From assembly GCF_014201355.1 (NCBI RefSeq), contig NZ_JACHEG010000004.1, forward strand, positions 248,001 through 312,000: a DNA stretch of 64,000 nt, written 5' to 3'. Source of the stretch: Aliirhizobium wenxiniae. Its GTDB lineage: Bacteria; Pseudomonadota; Alphaproteobacteria; Rhizobiales; Rhizobiaceae. Position 1 is the stretch's first letter. Each line of letters opens with the position of its first letter. Below the pieces are notes generated by a model that did no database searches, was not told the DNA's origin, and saw nothing but the letters and a program-made list of their open reading frames with translations. The translations under genes were made by a program, and so were the position numbers. Positions 9,637 through 17,714 of the stretch are shown piece after piece.

Positions 9637-11223
9637 TCAGGCAATCCTTGCCGGTTGGACGCGACCGACGATGTGCACGAGATGATGAGCCAGTCGAATC
9701 CCGAAAGCGACGGCGGGAAATGTCGGATTCGCTTGTCCCGAAGTCGGGAAAACCGAGCTGCCTGCAACGAAGAGGTTATCGATATCAAAGGCACGGCAGT
9801 CGGCATCAACGACACCCTCCCGACGGTTAGTGCCCATTCGCGTCAGTCCGATCTGATGATAACCGTCATGAGCCTGCGATATCACCATCTCTTCTAAGTC
9901 GCCTTCCAGGAAACGAAGTGAACCGAGGCCTGTAGCCCTCAACCACTCGTCGAAACTATGATGTATCTTCAGCACGGATTGATAATCCTCCGGGCAGTAA
10001 CTGAATTCGGTGCTTATCCCGAATTGACCATCCCGGTCGGCATCGTTGATCAAGTCAACACGGCTTAGCCTGCGCGGCGCCTGCTCTGCATGATAGGTCA
10101 GGCTATATTCGTTATGGACGTCACGCATCTGAAGGTGTGGCAGTCCGTAAAAATATCTTTCATGCGCAACCTTGGAAATCGAAGCCAGCCCGTTGATGGG
10201 ATGTCGCATCAGGTACATTCCATGCGTAATGCAGTCCTGGCGGGATGCACTGCGTTTGCCCTGCAGCACTTCTCGCAGGAATACGGCGGAAGCCAATGGT
10301 TGACGCGGCGGTAGTTTGCCTACGTCTGAATTGTGTGGCCACATCACCGTGTTCAGCACGCCTAGATTTCGTTGGGTCTGTGGAGATGGCTGCAGGCGTC
10401 TGCGCGTGAAGCGACCATCCTGCTGCCGCCTAAAGAAAAACTGCTCCGCGATTGCCTCTGACTGAAACCGGATTTGAGCAATCTGGCCCGTGAGATGACC
10501 CATGTAATACCGCCCGAGCGGCCCTTCCTTGCCGGCAAACAGATCAGGAAATTGGGCCTGCAGGTTCAGCAGGAGACGCGAGTTCTCCCTACCTCCACAT
10601 GCCAGAACAAAGTGGTTCGCGCGAACCGTACCCAATTGTCTGTCGCATCGAATGGCTGCCGAGGTCGTCCTGCCCATCGCACTATCAAAATTCAATTTGA
10701 TCAGTTGGGCGTCGAGAAGAATGTGCAGAGATTTCGAAGACAGAAGAGCAGAGCGATTTGCTGTTGCAGTGTTTCGAGGAAAAGCCCAGCTTTCCATCGA
10801 TTCCAGGAATGCTTCGTTTGACAGCGGCGTATTGTGCGGGCGAGGCGCCTTCATGAGTTTCGCCGCTTCCACGTAATGCGGCTCAAGTTCGCTATGACTG
10901 ATTGGCCAGCGTGCTTCCTCGCCAAGATAGTCGCGATGCTCGAAATCAATGTCGTCGAGTTCGACGCATCGCCCTCCCCATCTGCTTGAAGTGCCTCCCA
11001 GGCCAAATGCTAACGTATCGTGATCGGGTGCATGAGGGACAGTATCATCCAGTCGTACCCCCTCCCGTCTCTTGGGCGGTATTGCATTCCGCGCGCCACG
11101 TTCGAGAAGGAGTGTTCGAACGCCGGCCTGACTGAGAATAAGTGCAATACAGACGCCGACAGGGCCGGCGCCGACAACGCATACATCGAACTCGCTATTC
11201 AGGACGTCGCGGCTGGACAGCAT
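9637..11223 (-). CDS. GMC-family FAD-dependent oxidoreductase
   Basis: A 528-residue flavoprotein of the glucose-methanol-choline class. The N-terminal FAD-binding fold is explicit (VCVVGAGPVGVCIALILSQ followed by LLLERG, residues 15-42). GLGGTSSRWGGRCVELDD at about residues 75-92 resembles the flavin-contacting segment of sugar and polyol oxidoreductases. The C-terminal block has LFVAGSSVFPTSG and ANPTFPAVAFG, the GMC C-terminal signature, though the usual active-site His-His/Asn pair is hard to place. There is no signal peptide. The start is the ATG at 11223. It stands alone with an AT-rich upstream region, so neither substrate nor partner is indicated. Confidence 0.85.
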   Translation of the reverse strand: MLSSRDVLNSEFDVCVVGAGPVGVCIALILSQAGVRTLLLERGARNAIPPKRREGVRLDDTVPHAPDHDTLAFGLGGTSSRWGGRCVELDDIDFEHRDYLGEEARWPISHSELEPHYVEAAKLMKAPRPHNTPLSNEAFLESMESWAFPRNTATANRSALLSSKSLHILLDAQLIKLNFDSAMGRTTSAAIRCDRQLGTVRANHFVLACGGRENSRLLLNLQAQFPDLFAGKEGPLGRYYMGHLTGQIAQIRFQSEAIAEQFFFRRQQDGRFTRRRLQPSPQTQRNLGVLNTVMWPHNSDVGKLPPRQPLASAVFLREVLQGKRSASRQDCITHGMYLMRHPINGLASISKVAHERYFYGLPHLQMRDVHNEYSLTYHAEQAPRRLSRVDLINDADRDGQFGISTEFSYCPEDYQSVLKIHHSFDEWLRATGLGSLRFLEGDLEEMVISQAHDGYHQIGLTRMGTNRREGVVDADCRAFDIDNLFVAGSSVFPTSGQANPTFPAVAFGIRLAHHLVHIVGRVQPARIA

Positions 11224-11651
11224 TAAGATGGACCCTCGTCACTGGTCAGCCATATTGTTCATGCGCCTATAGTGCGCCCAACATGACCGATATCGCCTCG
11301 TTACATGGTCGAAGGCGTTCCCTGCCGCCTTCTGATTTCGATTGACTGTCCCAGAAGAAACATCGGATCTGAATTAACAGAAGAGATGAGTCTATATGTT
11401 CGTAACAAGCAACGTAACGTGTGCCTGTTGCAAGTTAAATTCTTGTTTTGTATGCAATTGAAGAGCTTAAGCTTGACGTATTTGAATAGATGATGGATCG
11501 AAGGCGTAAGAAACGCAAGATTAATCGAGACTCTTCTTGAATTTTGTTTTATCTCGATCCAAATCCGTTTTCTGCATTGTCGCAGAGGAGCATCAATGTC
11601 AAACATGGGTGTCACCGTAAGAAACACCTGCGCATTCGCCGCGGTGCAAAC
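11224..11651. other. AT-rich intergenic region, no gene recognised
   Basis: These 428 bases separate the divergent GMC oxidoreductase and the small exported protein. Much of it (about 11370-11560) is markedly AT-rich compared with the genes around it, as expected for promoters on both strands. Short open frames are present but none has a ribosome site plus protein-like composition. No palindrome or confident promoter was identified. Confidence 0.4.
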
Positions 11652-11960
11652 ATGAAAGCCAGGCCGAAGCTTTCCGCATTTCTCGCCTGTTCACTGGCCT
11701 TGGCCAGCCCCGGTAATGCCGCCGAATATTTTTGGTCAAGCAGCAACGCTTGCATCGAAAGACAATTGCAGGTTCAGCGCATCCGGGAGGGCCTTAGAGC
11801 GGGCTTTATAGAGCTTCGTCTTGCAGAACTTGGGCATGGCAGCGTCAAGGGTGATAAGGATTGGACACCTCCCCAAGTCATTGAGGATACTGCTTTCAAA
11901 GGTATCGATCAGTATATCCTTGATCTGCAGATTATCTGCAGGCTTCGATATCCTGGTTGA
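11652..11960 (+). CDS. small exported protein of unknown function
   Basis: A 102-residue protein with a clear Sec signal peptide: positive N-terminus (MKARPKLS), hydrophobic core (FLACSLALA) and probable cleavage after GNA, near residue 23. The mature part has two cysteines (in NACIERQL and IICRLR) that could form a disulfide, and a charged central helix-like segment (RIREGLRAGFIELRLAEL). The ATG at 11652 lacks a strong ribosome site but is the only start that gives a sensible signal peptide. I do not recognise the family. It may be co-transcribed with the HtrA-like gene 211 bases downstream, but nothing proves this. Confidence 0.6.
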   Translation: MKARPKLSAFLACSLALASPGNAAEYFWSSSNACIERQLQVQRIREGLRAGFIELRLAELGHGSVKGDKDWTPPQVIEDTAFKGIDQYILDLQIICRLRYPG

Positions 11961-12171
11961 GTGCCGGGTTTGCGTCTGCTCCAGACGAACTGCCAGGCGG
12001 ACCGCTATGCCGAACAGTAGATGGCAAAGAAACTCGGGCGATATCTCATGGAACAAATTGCTCGCCTGGACGTCCCATGCCGGTTAGCTTAGGCTTCTCG
12101 TCGGCGATGTTTATATATCATACGGCAATATTTTCCGGGATCCTCCCCGGCTTGTTTTGAGGATGTGCACC

Positions 12172-13077
12172 ATGGATCTCGAAAAAAACTTGCGGTCGCT
12201 CGTCGCTGTCCGTGCCTCCGTTCCGGAAAAGGCCTTCACGGCTGGCACGCTCGGCACGCGCCGGGAGGGTAGCGGCGTGGTGATCCGCGAAAACGGCTTG
12301 GTGCTTACAATCGGTTACCTGATTACCGAGGCAACGGAAGTCTGGTTGACACGTTACGACGGTCGCGTCGTGCCGGCTTATGTTACGGCCTATGATCAGG
12401 AAAGCGGTTTCGGTTTGGTTCAGGCGCTTGCGCCGCTCGAACTGCCGGCGCTTCCCATCGGTGATTCAGATGAGGCATCTATCGAAGACGCTATCGTCTT
12501 TGCCGACGGCGAGGGACAATACGTGCGGGGGCATATCGTCGCAAAACAGGAATTCGCCGGTTATTGGGAATACTTGCTGGAAGAAGCGATCTTTATCACG
12601 CCTGCCCATCCATCGTGGGGAGGAGCCGCTTTGATCAACAGTGAAGGCAAGCTTGTCGGCCTGGGATCCCTGCGATTGCAGATGAGTAAGGGCGGTGAGA
12701 TTGCCGACATCAATATGGCTGTCCCCATCAATCTGCTGAAGCCGATACTTGATGACGTCCTGAGCCAGGGAATAATCAATAAACCGCCAAGACCCTGGCT
12801 TGGGGCATATTCGGCTGAGACCAATGGCGAAGTCGTAGTCATGAGCGTTACTGAAAACGGGCCGGCCGCAAAGGCGGGTTTGAAAAGTGGCGATGTGATC
12901 TCCGAGATCCGCGACGGTGAGGTCGATGGATTGGCGGATTTCTACCGAAAGGTCTGGGAAAGCGGCTCACCGGGCGCCGAAATTCCTATGCGGATACTTC
13001 GTGACGGACGTGAAGCTTGGCTCAGGGTGAAATCTGCAGACAGAAACGACTTCTTGATAAAGCCGTCGCTGCAATAA
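12172..13077 (+). CDS. HtrA/DegP-like PDZ protein, catalytically degenerate
   Basis: A 301-residue protein with a trypsin-like domain (about residues 32-195) and a C-terminal PDZ domain (about 205-295, including GPAAKAGLKSGDVISEIRDGEV). The fold landmarks of HtrA proteases are present (GSGVVI at 33-38, GGAALINSEGKLVGLGS at 150-166), but by my alignment all three catalytic positions are changed: Tyr49 replaces His (LTIGYLIT), Gly79 replaces Asp (DQESGFGLVQ) and Trp149 replaces Ser (HPSWGGAAL). There is no signal peptide or membrane anchor, so it appears cytoplasmic, unlike DegP. I chose the ATG at 12172, 8 bases after GAGGA. It probably acts as a binding or scaffold protein rather than a peptidase (inference). 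Confidence 0.85.
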   Translation: MDLEKNLRSLVAVRASVPEKAFTAGTLGTRREGSGVVIRENGLVLTIGYLITEATEVWLTRYDGRVVPAYVTAYDQESGFGLVQALAPLELPALPIGDSDEASIEDAIVFADGEGQYVRGHIVAKQEFAGYWEYLLEEAIFITPAHPSWGGAALINSEGKLVGLGSLRLQMSKGGEIADINMAVPINLLKPILDDVLSQGIINKPPRPWLGAYSAETNGEVVVMSVTENGPAAKAGLKSGDVISEIRDGEVDGLADFYRKVWESGSPGAEIPMRILRDGREAWLRVKSADRNDFLIKPSLQ

Positions 13078-13081
13078 TAGC

Positions 13082-14344
13082 CTAGCGTATCAGAATCGCT
13101 CTGAAATCATTGACATTCGTCCCTGTTGGCCCGGTTTCGAACAGGTCGCCGATTGCAACGAAGCCTGAATAGCTGTCGTTGCGCTCGAGCAGAGCGCGGC
13201 CGTCGGTTCCGGCACGCAGTAGACGTTGCGCCGTCGTACCATCAACAAAAGCGCCGGCATTATCTTCCGAACCATCTATCCCGTCCGTATCGGCGGCAAG
13301 CGCCACGATCCCGGTGCCGCCAATTGCCAAAGCAAAAGATAGGGCGAATTCACCGTTCCGTCCGCCTCTGCCGCCTTTCGAGCGGATGGTTACAGTTGTC
13401 TCTCCACCGGAGAGCAGCACGGTCGGCTTGGTAAATGGCTGGTCTTTCAAGGCAACTTCCCGGGCGATGGCCGCATGAACGAGGGCGACATCGCGTGCCT
13501 CTCCTTCAATGGAATCCGAGAGGATATGCGCATCGACACCTTTGCTGCGGGCGAAATCCGCTGCAGCGCGAAGCGAGACGCCGGCAGAGGCAATGATGTA
13601 GTGTTCATTTCTCGAGAAATGTGGCTCTTGCGGCATCGGTGCGTCGGCTGCCTGCGAGTTTAGATGGGCAATGATGGCTGACGGCAGGTCCATTCGATAT
13701 TGTTCTATGATTGCCAGAGCCTCATGGCGGGTGCTGTCATCAGGTACAGTAGGACCGGAGGCGACGAAGGCTGGATTGTCGCCTGGTATATCCGAGACGA
13801 TCAGGCTGACGACACGCGCTTTTGTTGCTGCGGCCAGTCGCCCGCCCTTGATCGTGGAGACGTGCTTGCGCACCACGTTCATCGCCGAAATGGATGCGCC
13901 GGAGGCCAGCAGCGCCTCGTTGAGCGCAATCTCGTCCTGAAGCGTCAGCCCTTCCGGAGGTGACGGAAGCAAGGCAGACCCGCCCCCGCAGACAAGCGCT
14001 ATGACCAGATCATCTTCCGAGAGGCCTGAGATAGTCTCGATCAGCCGGCGGCTTGCCGAAAGTCCTGCCTCATCCGGTACCGGGTGGGCCGCCTCGATGA
14101 CCTCGATGCTCTTTGTCTCGCAGCCATAACCGTATCGCGTGACGACAAGGCCGCTGAGCGGAGGACCATTCCAGACGGTCTCCAGCGCCGCGGCCATCTG
14201 CGCGGCTCCCTTGCCGGCACCGATTACAACTGTGCGAGCGTTCGCGGGTGGATTAGGTAGATGCTTGCGAATTCCGTTAAGGGGATCGGCGGCCTTCACC
14301 GCGGCATCAAACAGCATCTTCAGCAGTTGGCGTTCACCGATCAT
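13082..14344 (-). CDS. glycerate kinase, MOFRL family (glycerate 2-kinase)
   Basis: A 420-residue glycerate kinase of the GckA/TtuD type, which phosphorylates D-glycerate, normally to 2-phosphoglycerate, in glyoxylate, serine-cycle or tartrate metabolism. The N-terminal domain carries VVIGAGKGAAQMAAALE and VCGGGSALLPSPPEGLTL, and the C-terminal MOFRL domain carries LSGGETTVTI and GGRGGRNGEFALSFALA. Older annotations call this family hydroxypyruvate reductase, which is not supported by the fold. I chose the ATG at 14344 (GAGGAAATGAC just upstream); an upstream in-frame start at 14404 is less likely. It is convergent with the PDZ gene, with only 4 bases between the stops. Confidence 0.92.
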   Translation of the reverse strand: MIGERQLLKMLFDAAVKAADPLNGIRKHLPNPPANARTVVIGAGKGAAQMAAALETVWNGPPLSGLVVTRYGYGCETKSIEVIEAAHPVPDEAGLSASRRLIETISGLSEDDLVIALVCGGGSALLPSPPEGLTLQDEIALNEALLASGASISAMNVVRKHVSTIKGGRLAAATKARVVSLIVSDIPGDNPAFVASGPTVPDDSTRHEALAIIEQYRMDLPSAIIAHLNSQAADAPMPQEPHFSRNEHYIIASAGVSLRAAADFARSKGVDAHILSDSIEGEARDVALVHAAIAREVALKDQPFTKPTVLLSGGETTVTIRSKGGRGGRNGEFALSFALAIGGTGIVALAADTDGIDGSEDNAGAFVDGTTAQRLLRAGTDGRALLERNDSYSGFVAIGDLFETGPTGTNVNDFRAILIR

Positions 14345-14510
14345 GTCATTTCCTCGCCCTGGCGAACTGTTCTGACCATGGTGGTCAGCACGCGTCAACC
14401 GCACTTTTCCTTGCTGTCATCGATGAAGCGGAATGGATGTGTTTCCGGAAAACGGTGATGTCACGGTTTGCCACGGTGGGAAATGGAGCAGCCTCTTTTC
14501 CGACGCTCTG

Positions 14511-15119
14511 TCACCAGGCTCCAACGAGACTGTTGCCGACAAGCGGAACCTCCTTGATCACCCCATGCTGCCCCTCAATCGAAATGGATGACGGAATCTG
14601 TCTCGGCGATTTGCGAAACCATTTTGCAGCAATCGTGGCAAGATCTCCGATCATTGCGTGTTTGCGCCATTCGGCGAAGCGCCGGGCGGTTGCTTCAGGT
14701 TCCGACAGATAAAAGAAGTCGCCCGACTTTTCGATCTCATTGATCGAGATCGCCATATCGGACATTGGACGTTGAAACATCCTGGAGGAAACCGAGAGTT
14801 CTTTTGCGCTTTCGGAAAATGCAGGCGCCATGAAATCGATTGCCCAGCCATCCGCCTCCACCCAGCAATGAAAGTTTTCACCGGCCCCGGTTACAAAACC
14901 GTCCTCGCGGTGATCGGCAAAAAGGATGACGGTTCCGTCAAGATTATAGGCTGCCAGACCACCCTTCGGTGTCGCATCCAGCTTGTAGTGCTGTTTGAGG
15001 ATAAAGGCCCCGAATGTGCTGAAATACATGGAAGCTGTCGCGGGGTCAGCATTTTCATTCATAAGAAGGCTGTTGATGACCCTGTAGATCCGATGATAGT
15101 CGCTCTGCTTGATCAGCAT
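14511..15119 (-). CDS. DUF2026 family protein
   Basis: A 202-residue protein I recognise as DUF2026, a family best known from Agrobacterium structural-genomics work. The centre contains a Cys followed by Trp and an acidic segment (NFHCWVEADGWAIDFMAP), reminiscent of the His/Asp part of papain or transglutaminase folds, but no activity is established. I chose the ATG at 15119, preceded by GAAGGG with 8-base spacing; a TTG start at 15194 would add 25 residues. It stands alone between the glycerate kinase and cold-shock genes. The function is unknown. Confidence 0.75.
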   Translation of the reverse strand: MLIKQSDYHRIYRVINSLLMNENADPATASMYFSTFGAFILKQHYKLDATPKGGLAAYNLDGTVILFADHREDGFVTGAGENFHCWVEADGWAIDFMAPAFSESAKELSVSSRMFQRPMSDMAISINEIEKSGDFFYLSEPEATARRFAEWRKHAMIGDLATIAAKWFRKSPRQIPSSISIEGQHGVIKEVPLVGNSLVGAW

Positions 15120-15395
15120 GCCGTGGCCCTTCAAATCTGCTAATTCGGGGGCTGATAGCGTATCGCCCGACAATCGAATTCTCTTGGGAAACAAGACACT
15201 CAGGCCCTCAGGCGCCGCAGTGTTCGTTGTGTGCAGACATCATCTACGACACAGCTGATGGGAAGTGTATTCGCCCAATCAGCGAAAGGTCGACGTTCTT
15301 AAGCTCACCGGGAGCTGAATAACTGAACCCGCCTTCGGGAATGATGCCGCGTTTGAGCACGCGACATCATCTATATGATCCGTCAAGGAAGCCGC

Positions 15396-15599
15396 TTACA
15401 GCGGGTTGACGTTCTCAGCCTTCGACTTGCCGGTCTTGCGATCCTGGCCCAGTTCGTAGCTGACCTTCTGGCCGTCACGCAGAGCGGCGCCGTAGGCTAC
15501 TGCCGAAATGTGCACGAACACGTCCGCGCCGCCATTTTCAGGCGTGATAAAGCCGAAGCCCTTGTCTTGGTTGAAAAATTTAACTGTGCCGGTCGCCAT
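15396..15599 (-). CDS. cold-shock domain protein (CspA family)
   Basis: A 67-residue single OB-fold nucleic-acid-binding protein, the usual length for the family. It has RNP1 KGFGFI and RNP2 VFVHIS with conserved aromatics (VKFFN). It acts as an RNA chaperone in the cytoplasm. The ATG at 15599 is unambiguous. The upstream 146 bases could hold the long leader typical of cold-shock messages, but I cannot show a thermosensor from the sequence. Several paralogues are normal in Rhizobiaceae, so cold induction of this one is not assured. Confidence 0.95.
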   Translation of the reverse strand: MATGTVKFFNQDKGFGFITPENGGADVFVHISAVAYGAALRDGQKVSYELGQDRKTGKSKAENVNPL

Positions 15600-15745
15600 C
15601 AGAAATCCCTGTTCACTTGGGGAACTCGCCCCACCATTTTATATGGCGATGCGTAAAGCCTCGCCATACAGATACCACGCCGCAAGACGCTTGATCGTTA
15701 CATATCCCGAACTGGGTGCTCAGGTAAACCGTCTGATCGCTACCT

Positions 15746-16354
15746 CTAGCAAAATCCGTTCAGCTTCAGGATTTTATGCGCCTCGATTGACGCCCGAAGC
15801 AGGTCTTCTGAATTGCGATTGCCCTGATTTGCATCAGGATGGTGCATCTTCAGACGTTCCTTGTAACGGGTTCTGATTTCCTCAGGCGTCGCATCCTCCG
15901 AAAGTCCGAGCACCTCGAAAGCTTTTGCTTCGAGGACCTTCAGCTTGCGCGCTTGAGTTTGTCGTTTCTCAAGCAGGCGCTGTGCTGCGGACTTGCGGGC
16001 GTTGATCGATTTGGCCGAGCCGGACCGGGCGGTGGAGGGAAGCGGAGCCTCTTTCGCCTCTGTAAAGGCCGTTCCGGATGTTACCCGGCTGCCTGCCGCA
16101 GCTTCCTTTTGATAACGGGCGACTTCAGGCGTGGAGAGGGCCGGGGAATAGTTATAACCCTTGTTGTATTCCTTCACATGCTCGATACAGAAGGACAGAT
16201 ACAACCCATCCGCCGCGCCGCCGACAGGCGCGCGATGCGGAGCAACCTTGTCGCAACCATCCCACTGGCACTTCGGGCCAACGGGTTCGGCAGGTTTGAC
16301 TGCCCGCTTTTTGGTGGACTTCAGGCTTACGAAAATTTTTGAATCAGACGTCAT
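15746..16354 (-). CDS. J-domain protein with C-terminal DnaJ domain
   Basis: A 202-residue protein whose last 60 or so residues form a J domain: AFEVLGLSEDATPEEIRTRY, the invariant HPD at residues 172-174 (MHHPDANQG), then the closing helix. The N-terminal part begins with a basic segment and contains two cysteines in KCQWDGCDKVAPHRAP plus a later CIEH, possibly a small zinc site. A C-terminal J domain without the glycine-rich and zinc-finger regions marks it as a class III DnaK co-chaperone. The start is taken as the ATG at 16354. Confidence 0.88.
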   Translation of the reverse strand: MTSDSKIFVSLKSTKKRAVKPAEPVGPKCQWDGCDKVAPHRAPVGGAADGLYLSFCIEHVKEYNKGYNYSPALSTPEVARYQKEAAAGSRVTSGTAFTEAKEAPLPSTARSGSAKSINARKSAAQRLLEKRQTQARKLKVLEAKAFEVLGLSEDATPEEIRTRYKERLKMHHPDANQGNRNSEDLLRASIEAHKILKLNGFC

Positions 16355-16376
16355 GGCCCGTATATGACGACAACAG

Positions 16377-16409
16377 GTCGGCATGGCAAGAATGGTCTAC
16401 CATGCCGAC
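16377..16409 (-). terminator. hairpin downstream of the 16-24 kb operon
   Basis: A perfect 10-bp inverted repeat GTCGGCATGG (16377-16386) and CCATGCCGAC (16400-16409), with a 13-base loop, lies 53 bases downstream of the last gene of the minus-strand importer operon and just upstream of the J-domain gene. No strong T-run follows, so termination efficiency is uncertain. Confidence 0.5.
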
Positions 16410-16461
16410 GCCATTGATCCGTGATGAACAGTGGCAGTGTTGCGAATGTGTTCTGGTGCGA

Positions 16462-17064
16462 TCAGCTCGCAGGTGTTGGCTCGCCGATCGACAGCATCAG
16501 CCTGTTTGCCCAGTTGAAGAACGCGGCGCCATGCACGACGTCGGAAATCTCCTCGTCTGACAATCCGGCTTCACGCAGACGCTTTGCATGATCCGAAGTG
16601 AAGCTGGGTGGCGTGGTGCTGAGCGCGACCGAAGCCGAGACGATCGCATTCCATCGTTCGCCAAGATCGGCGTCGACGCCTTCGTCCAGCAGTTTCTGCA
16701 CATCGGCTTCACGCTTGGAATATTGCGAGGCAAAGCGAGAATGGACCGAGGCGCAGAGAATGCAGCCGTTCAGCCTCGATGCGGCAGTAGCGGCAAGTTC
16801 CCGTTCGGCGCGCGGCAGGCCATCCTTGGTGTTGTAGAAGATGTCGTTGTCCGTCTTGGTGCGGGCCTCGAGAATATCCGGATCGCGGACCAGAAGCGCG
16901 AAATAACCTGACTTGGCGCGCGCCTTGTCGACCAGCGCCTCATAGTGGCGATCGGTCAGTTCGGTCTCCGCCAGCGGCTGCAGCCATGGCGTCCAGCCGA
17001 TCTTGTCCTGGGTGAAGGCGACCGGCGGGTTTTCGACGGCGGGTTCGATAACGGTATCAGACAT
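16462..17064 (-). CDS. alkylhydroperoxidase-domain protein (Avi_7169 type)
   Basis: A 200-residue AhpD/carboxymuconolactone-decarboxylase-fold protein. The redox centre is complete: Glu89, Cys101, Cys104 and His108 in the E-x11-CxxCxxxH arrangement (GCILCASVH), so it can act as a thiol-disulfide or peroxide-reducing enzyme. From memory this corresponds to the family named after Avi_7169, which co-occurs with the CMD protein, luciferase-like monooxygenase and importer encoded next to it. It is the last gene of the operon, 12 bases after its partner. Its role, possibly dealing with peroxide leaked by the flavin monooxygenase, is inference. Confidence 0.88.
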   Translation of the reverse strand: MSDTVIEPAVENPPVAFTQDKIGWTPWLQPLAETELTDRHYEALVDKARAKSGYFALLVRDPDILEARTKTDNDIFYNTKDGLPRAERELAATAASRLNGCILCASVHSRFASQYSKREADVQKLLDEGVDADLGERWNAIVSASVALSTTPPSFTSDHAKRLREAGLSDEEISDVVHGAAFFNWANRLMLSIGEPTPAS

Positions 17065-17076
17065 GGAGGTTCTCCG

Positions 17077-17673
17077 TTAGGCCGCAGCCAGGACCCGAAG
17101 GCCGGCGACGACGCGGATCTGGAAAGCGAGGAAGGAGACGAGCTGGGACAGCGTGATCACGCCCGTCGTGTTCCATCCGGTCGAGAGCAATTTTTCAAGT
17201 TCTGCAGGGCTGGCGTCGCGAGGGCGGTATGTCAGCAGATAGGCGTGTTCCAGCGCTGCGGTGAGCCGGTCACCAAGAATGGCGCGATCGGCGGGGCCGA
17301 TATCAAGAGCCGGCCCGTCGACATTTTCCACGCTCAAAGGCCCTTCGGGATAATGGCCATAGGGACCCTTGGTCGCATTGAGTTCGGCCAGAGCCTTAAC
17401 GGTCGCCAGGAGGACAGCACCGTTTTCGAGCCCTGTCAGCTTTGTCCCGTAGAATTCCTTGATGCTCTTGTCGCCATGCAGGGCTGCGACAAAAACTGCG
17501 ACGGCAAAGCGCTCGGCAAGCGATGCCTGGCTTTCATCGACGGGTTCGAAAAGAGCCGTCCAGCTTTTCTGTGCATGCTCCTTGGTGATCGGGCGCCGGC
17601 TCCGCAGCGCGTCGGCAGGCGCTCCTGGAGTGATCCCGACGAGTTGGTCGATAACGTCGATCGTATCGGTCAT
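17077..17673 (-). CDS. CMD-domain protein without redox cysteines (Avi_7170 type)
   Basis: A 198-residue carboxymuconolactone-decarboxylase-like protein. It matches the Avi_7170-type family (from memory) by length, context and the segment DVIDQLVGITPGAPADALR at the start. Where AhpD-fold enzymes carry CxxCxxxH this protein reads AERFAVAVFVAALHGD, with no cysteine, so it is not a thiol peroxidase. It lies 12 bases upstream of its cysteine-containing partner and 41 downstream of the monooxygenase gene. It may form a mixed oligomer with the partner (inference). Confidence 0.82.
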   Translation of the reverse strand: MTDTIDVIDQLVGITPGAPADALRSRRPITKEHAQKSWTALFEPVDESQASLAERFAVAVFVAALHGDKSIKEFYGTKLTGLENGAVLLATVKALAELNATKGPYGHYPEGPLSVENVDGPALDIGPADRAILGDRLTAALEHAYLLTYRPRDASPAELEKLLSTGWNTTGVITLSQLVSFLAFQIRVVAGLRVLAAA

Positions 17674-17714
17674 GAATGTCTCTTTCGATTATCGGCAATT
17701 ACTTGGGCAGGAAA

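Noticed and set aside
15600..15745. An RNA thermosensor leader for the cold-shock gene
   Set aside because: The upstream region is long enough, but I could not demonstrate a conserved cold-box or defined alternative folds from the sequence.
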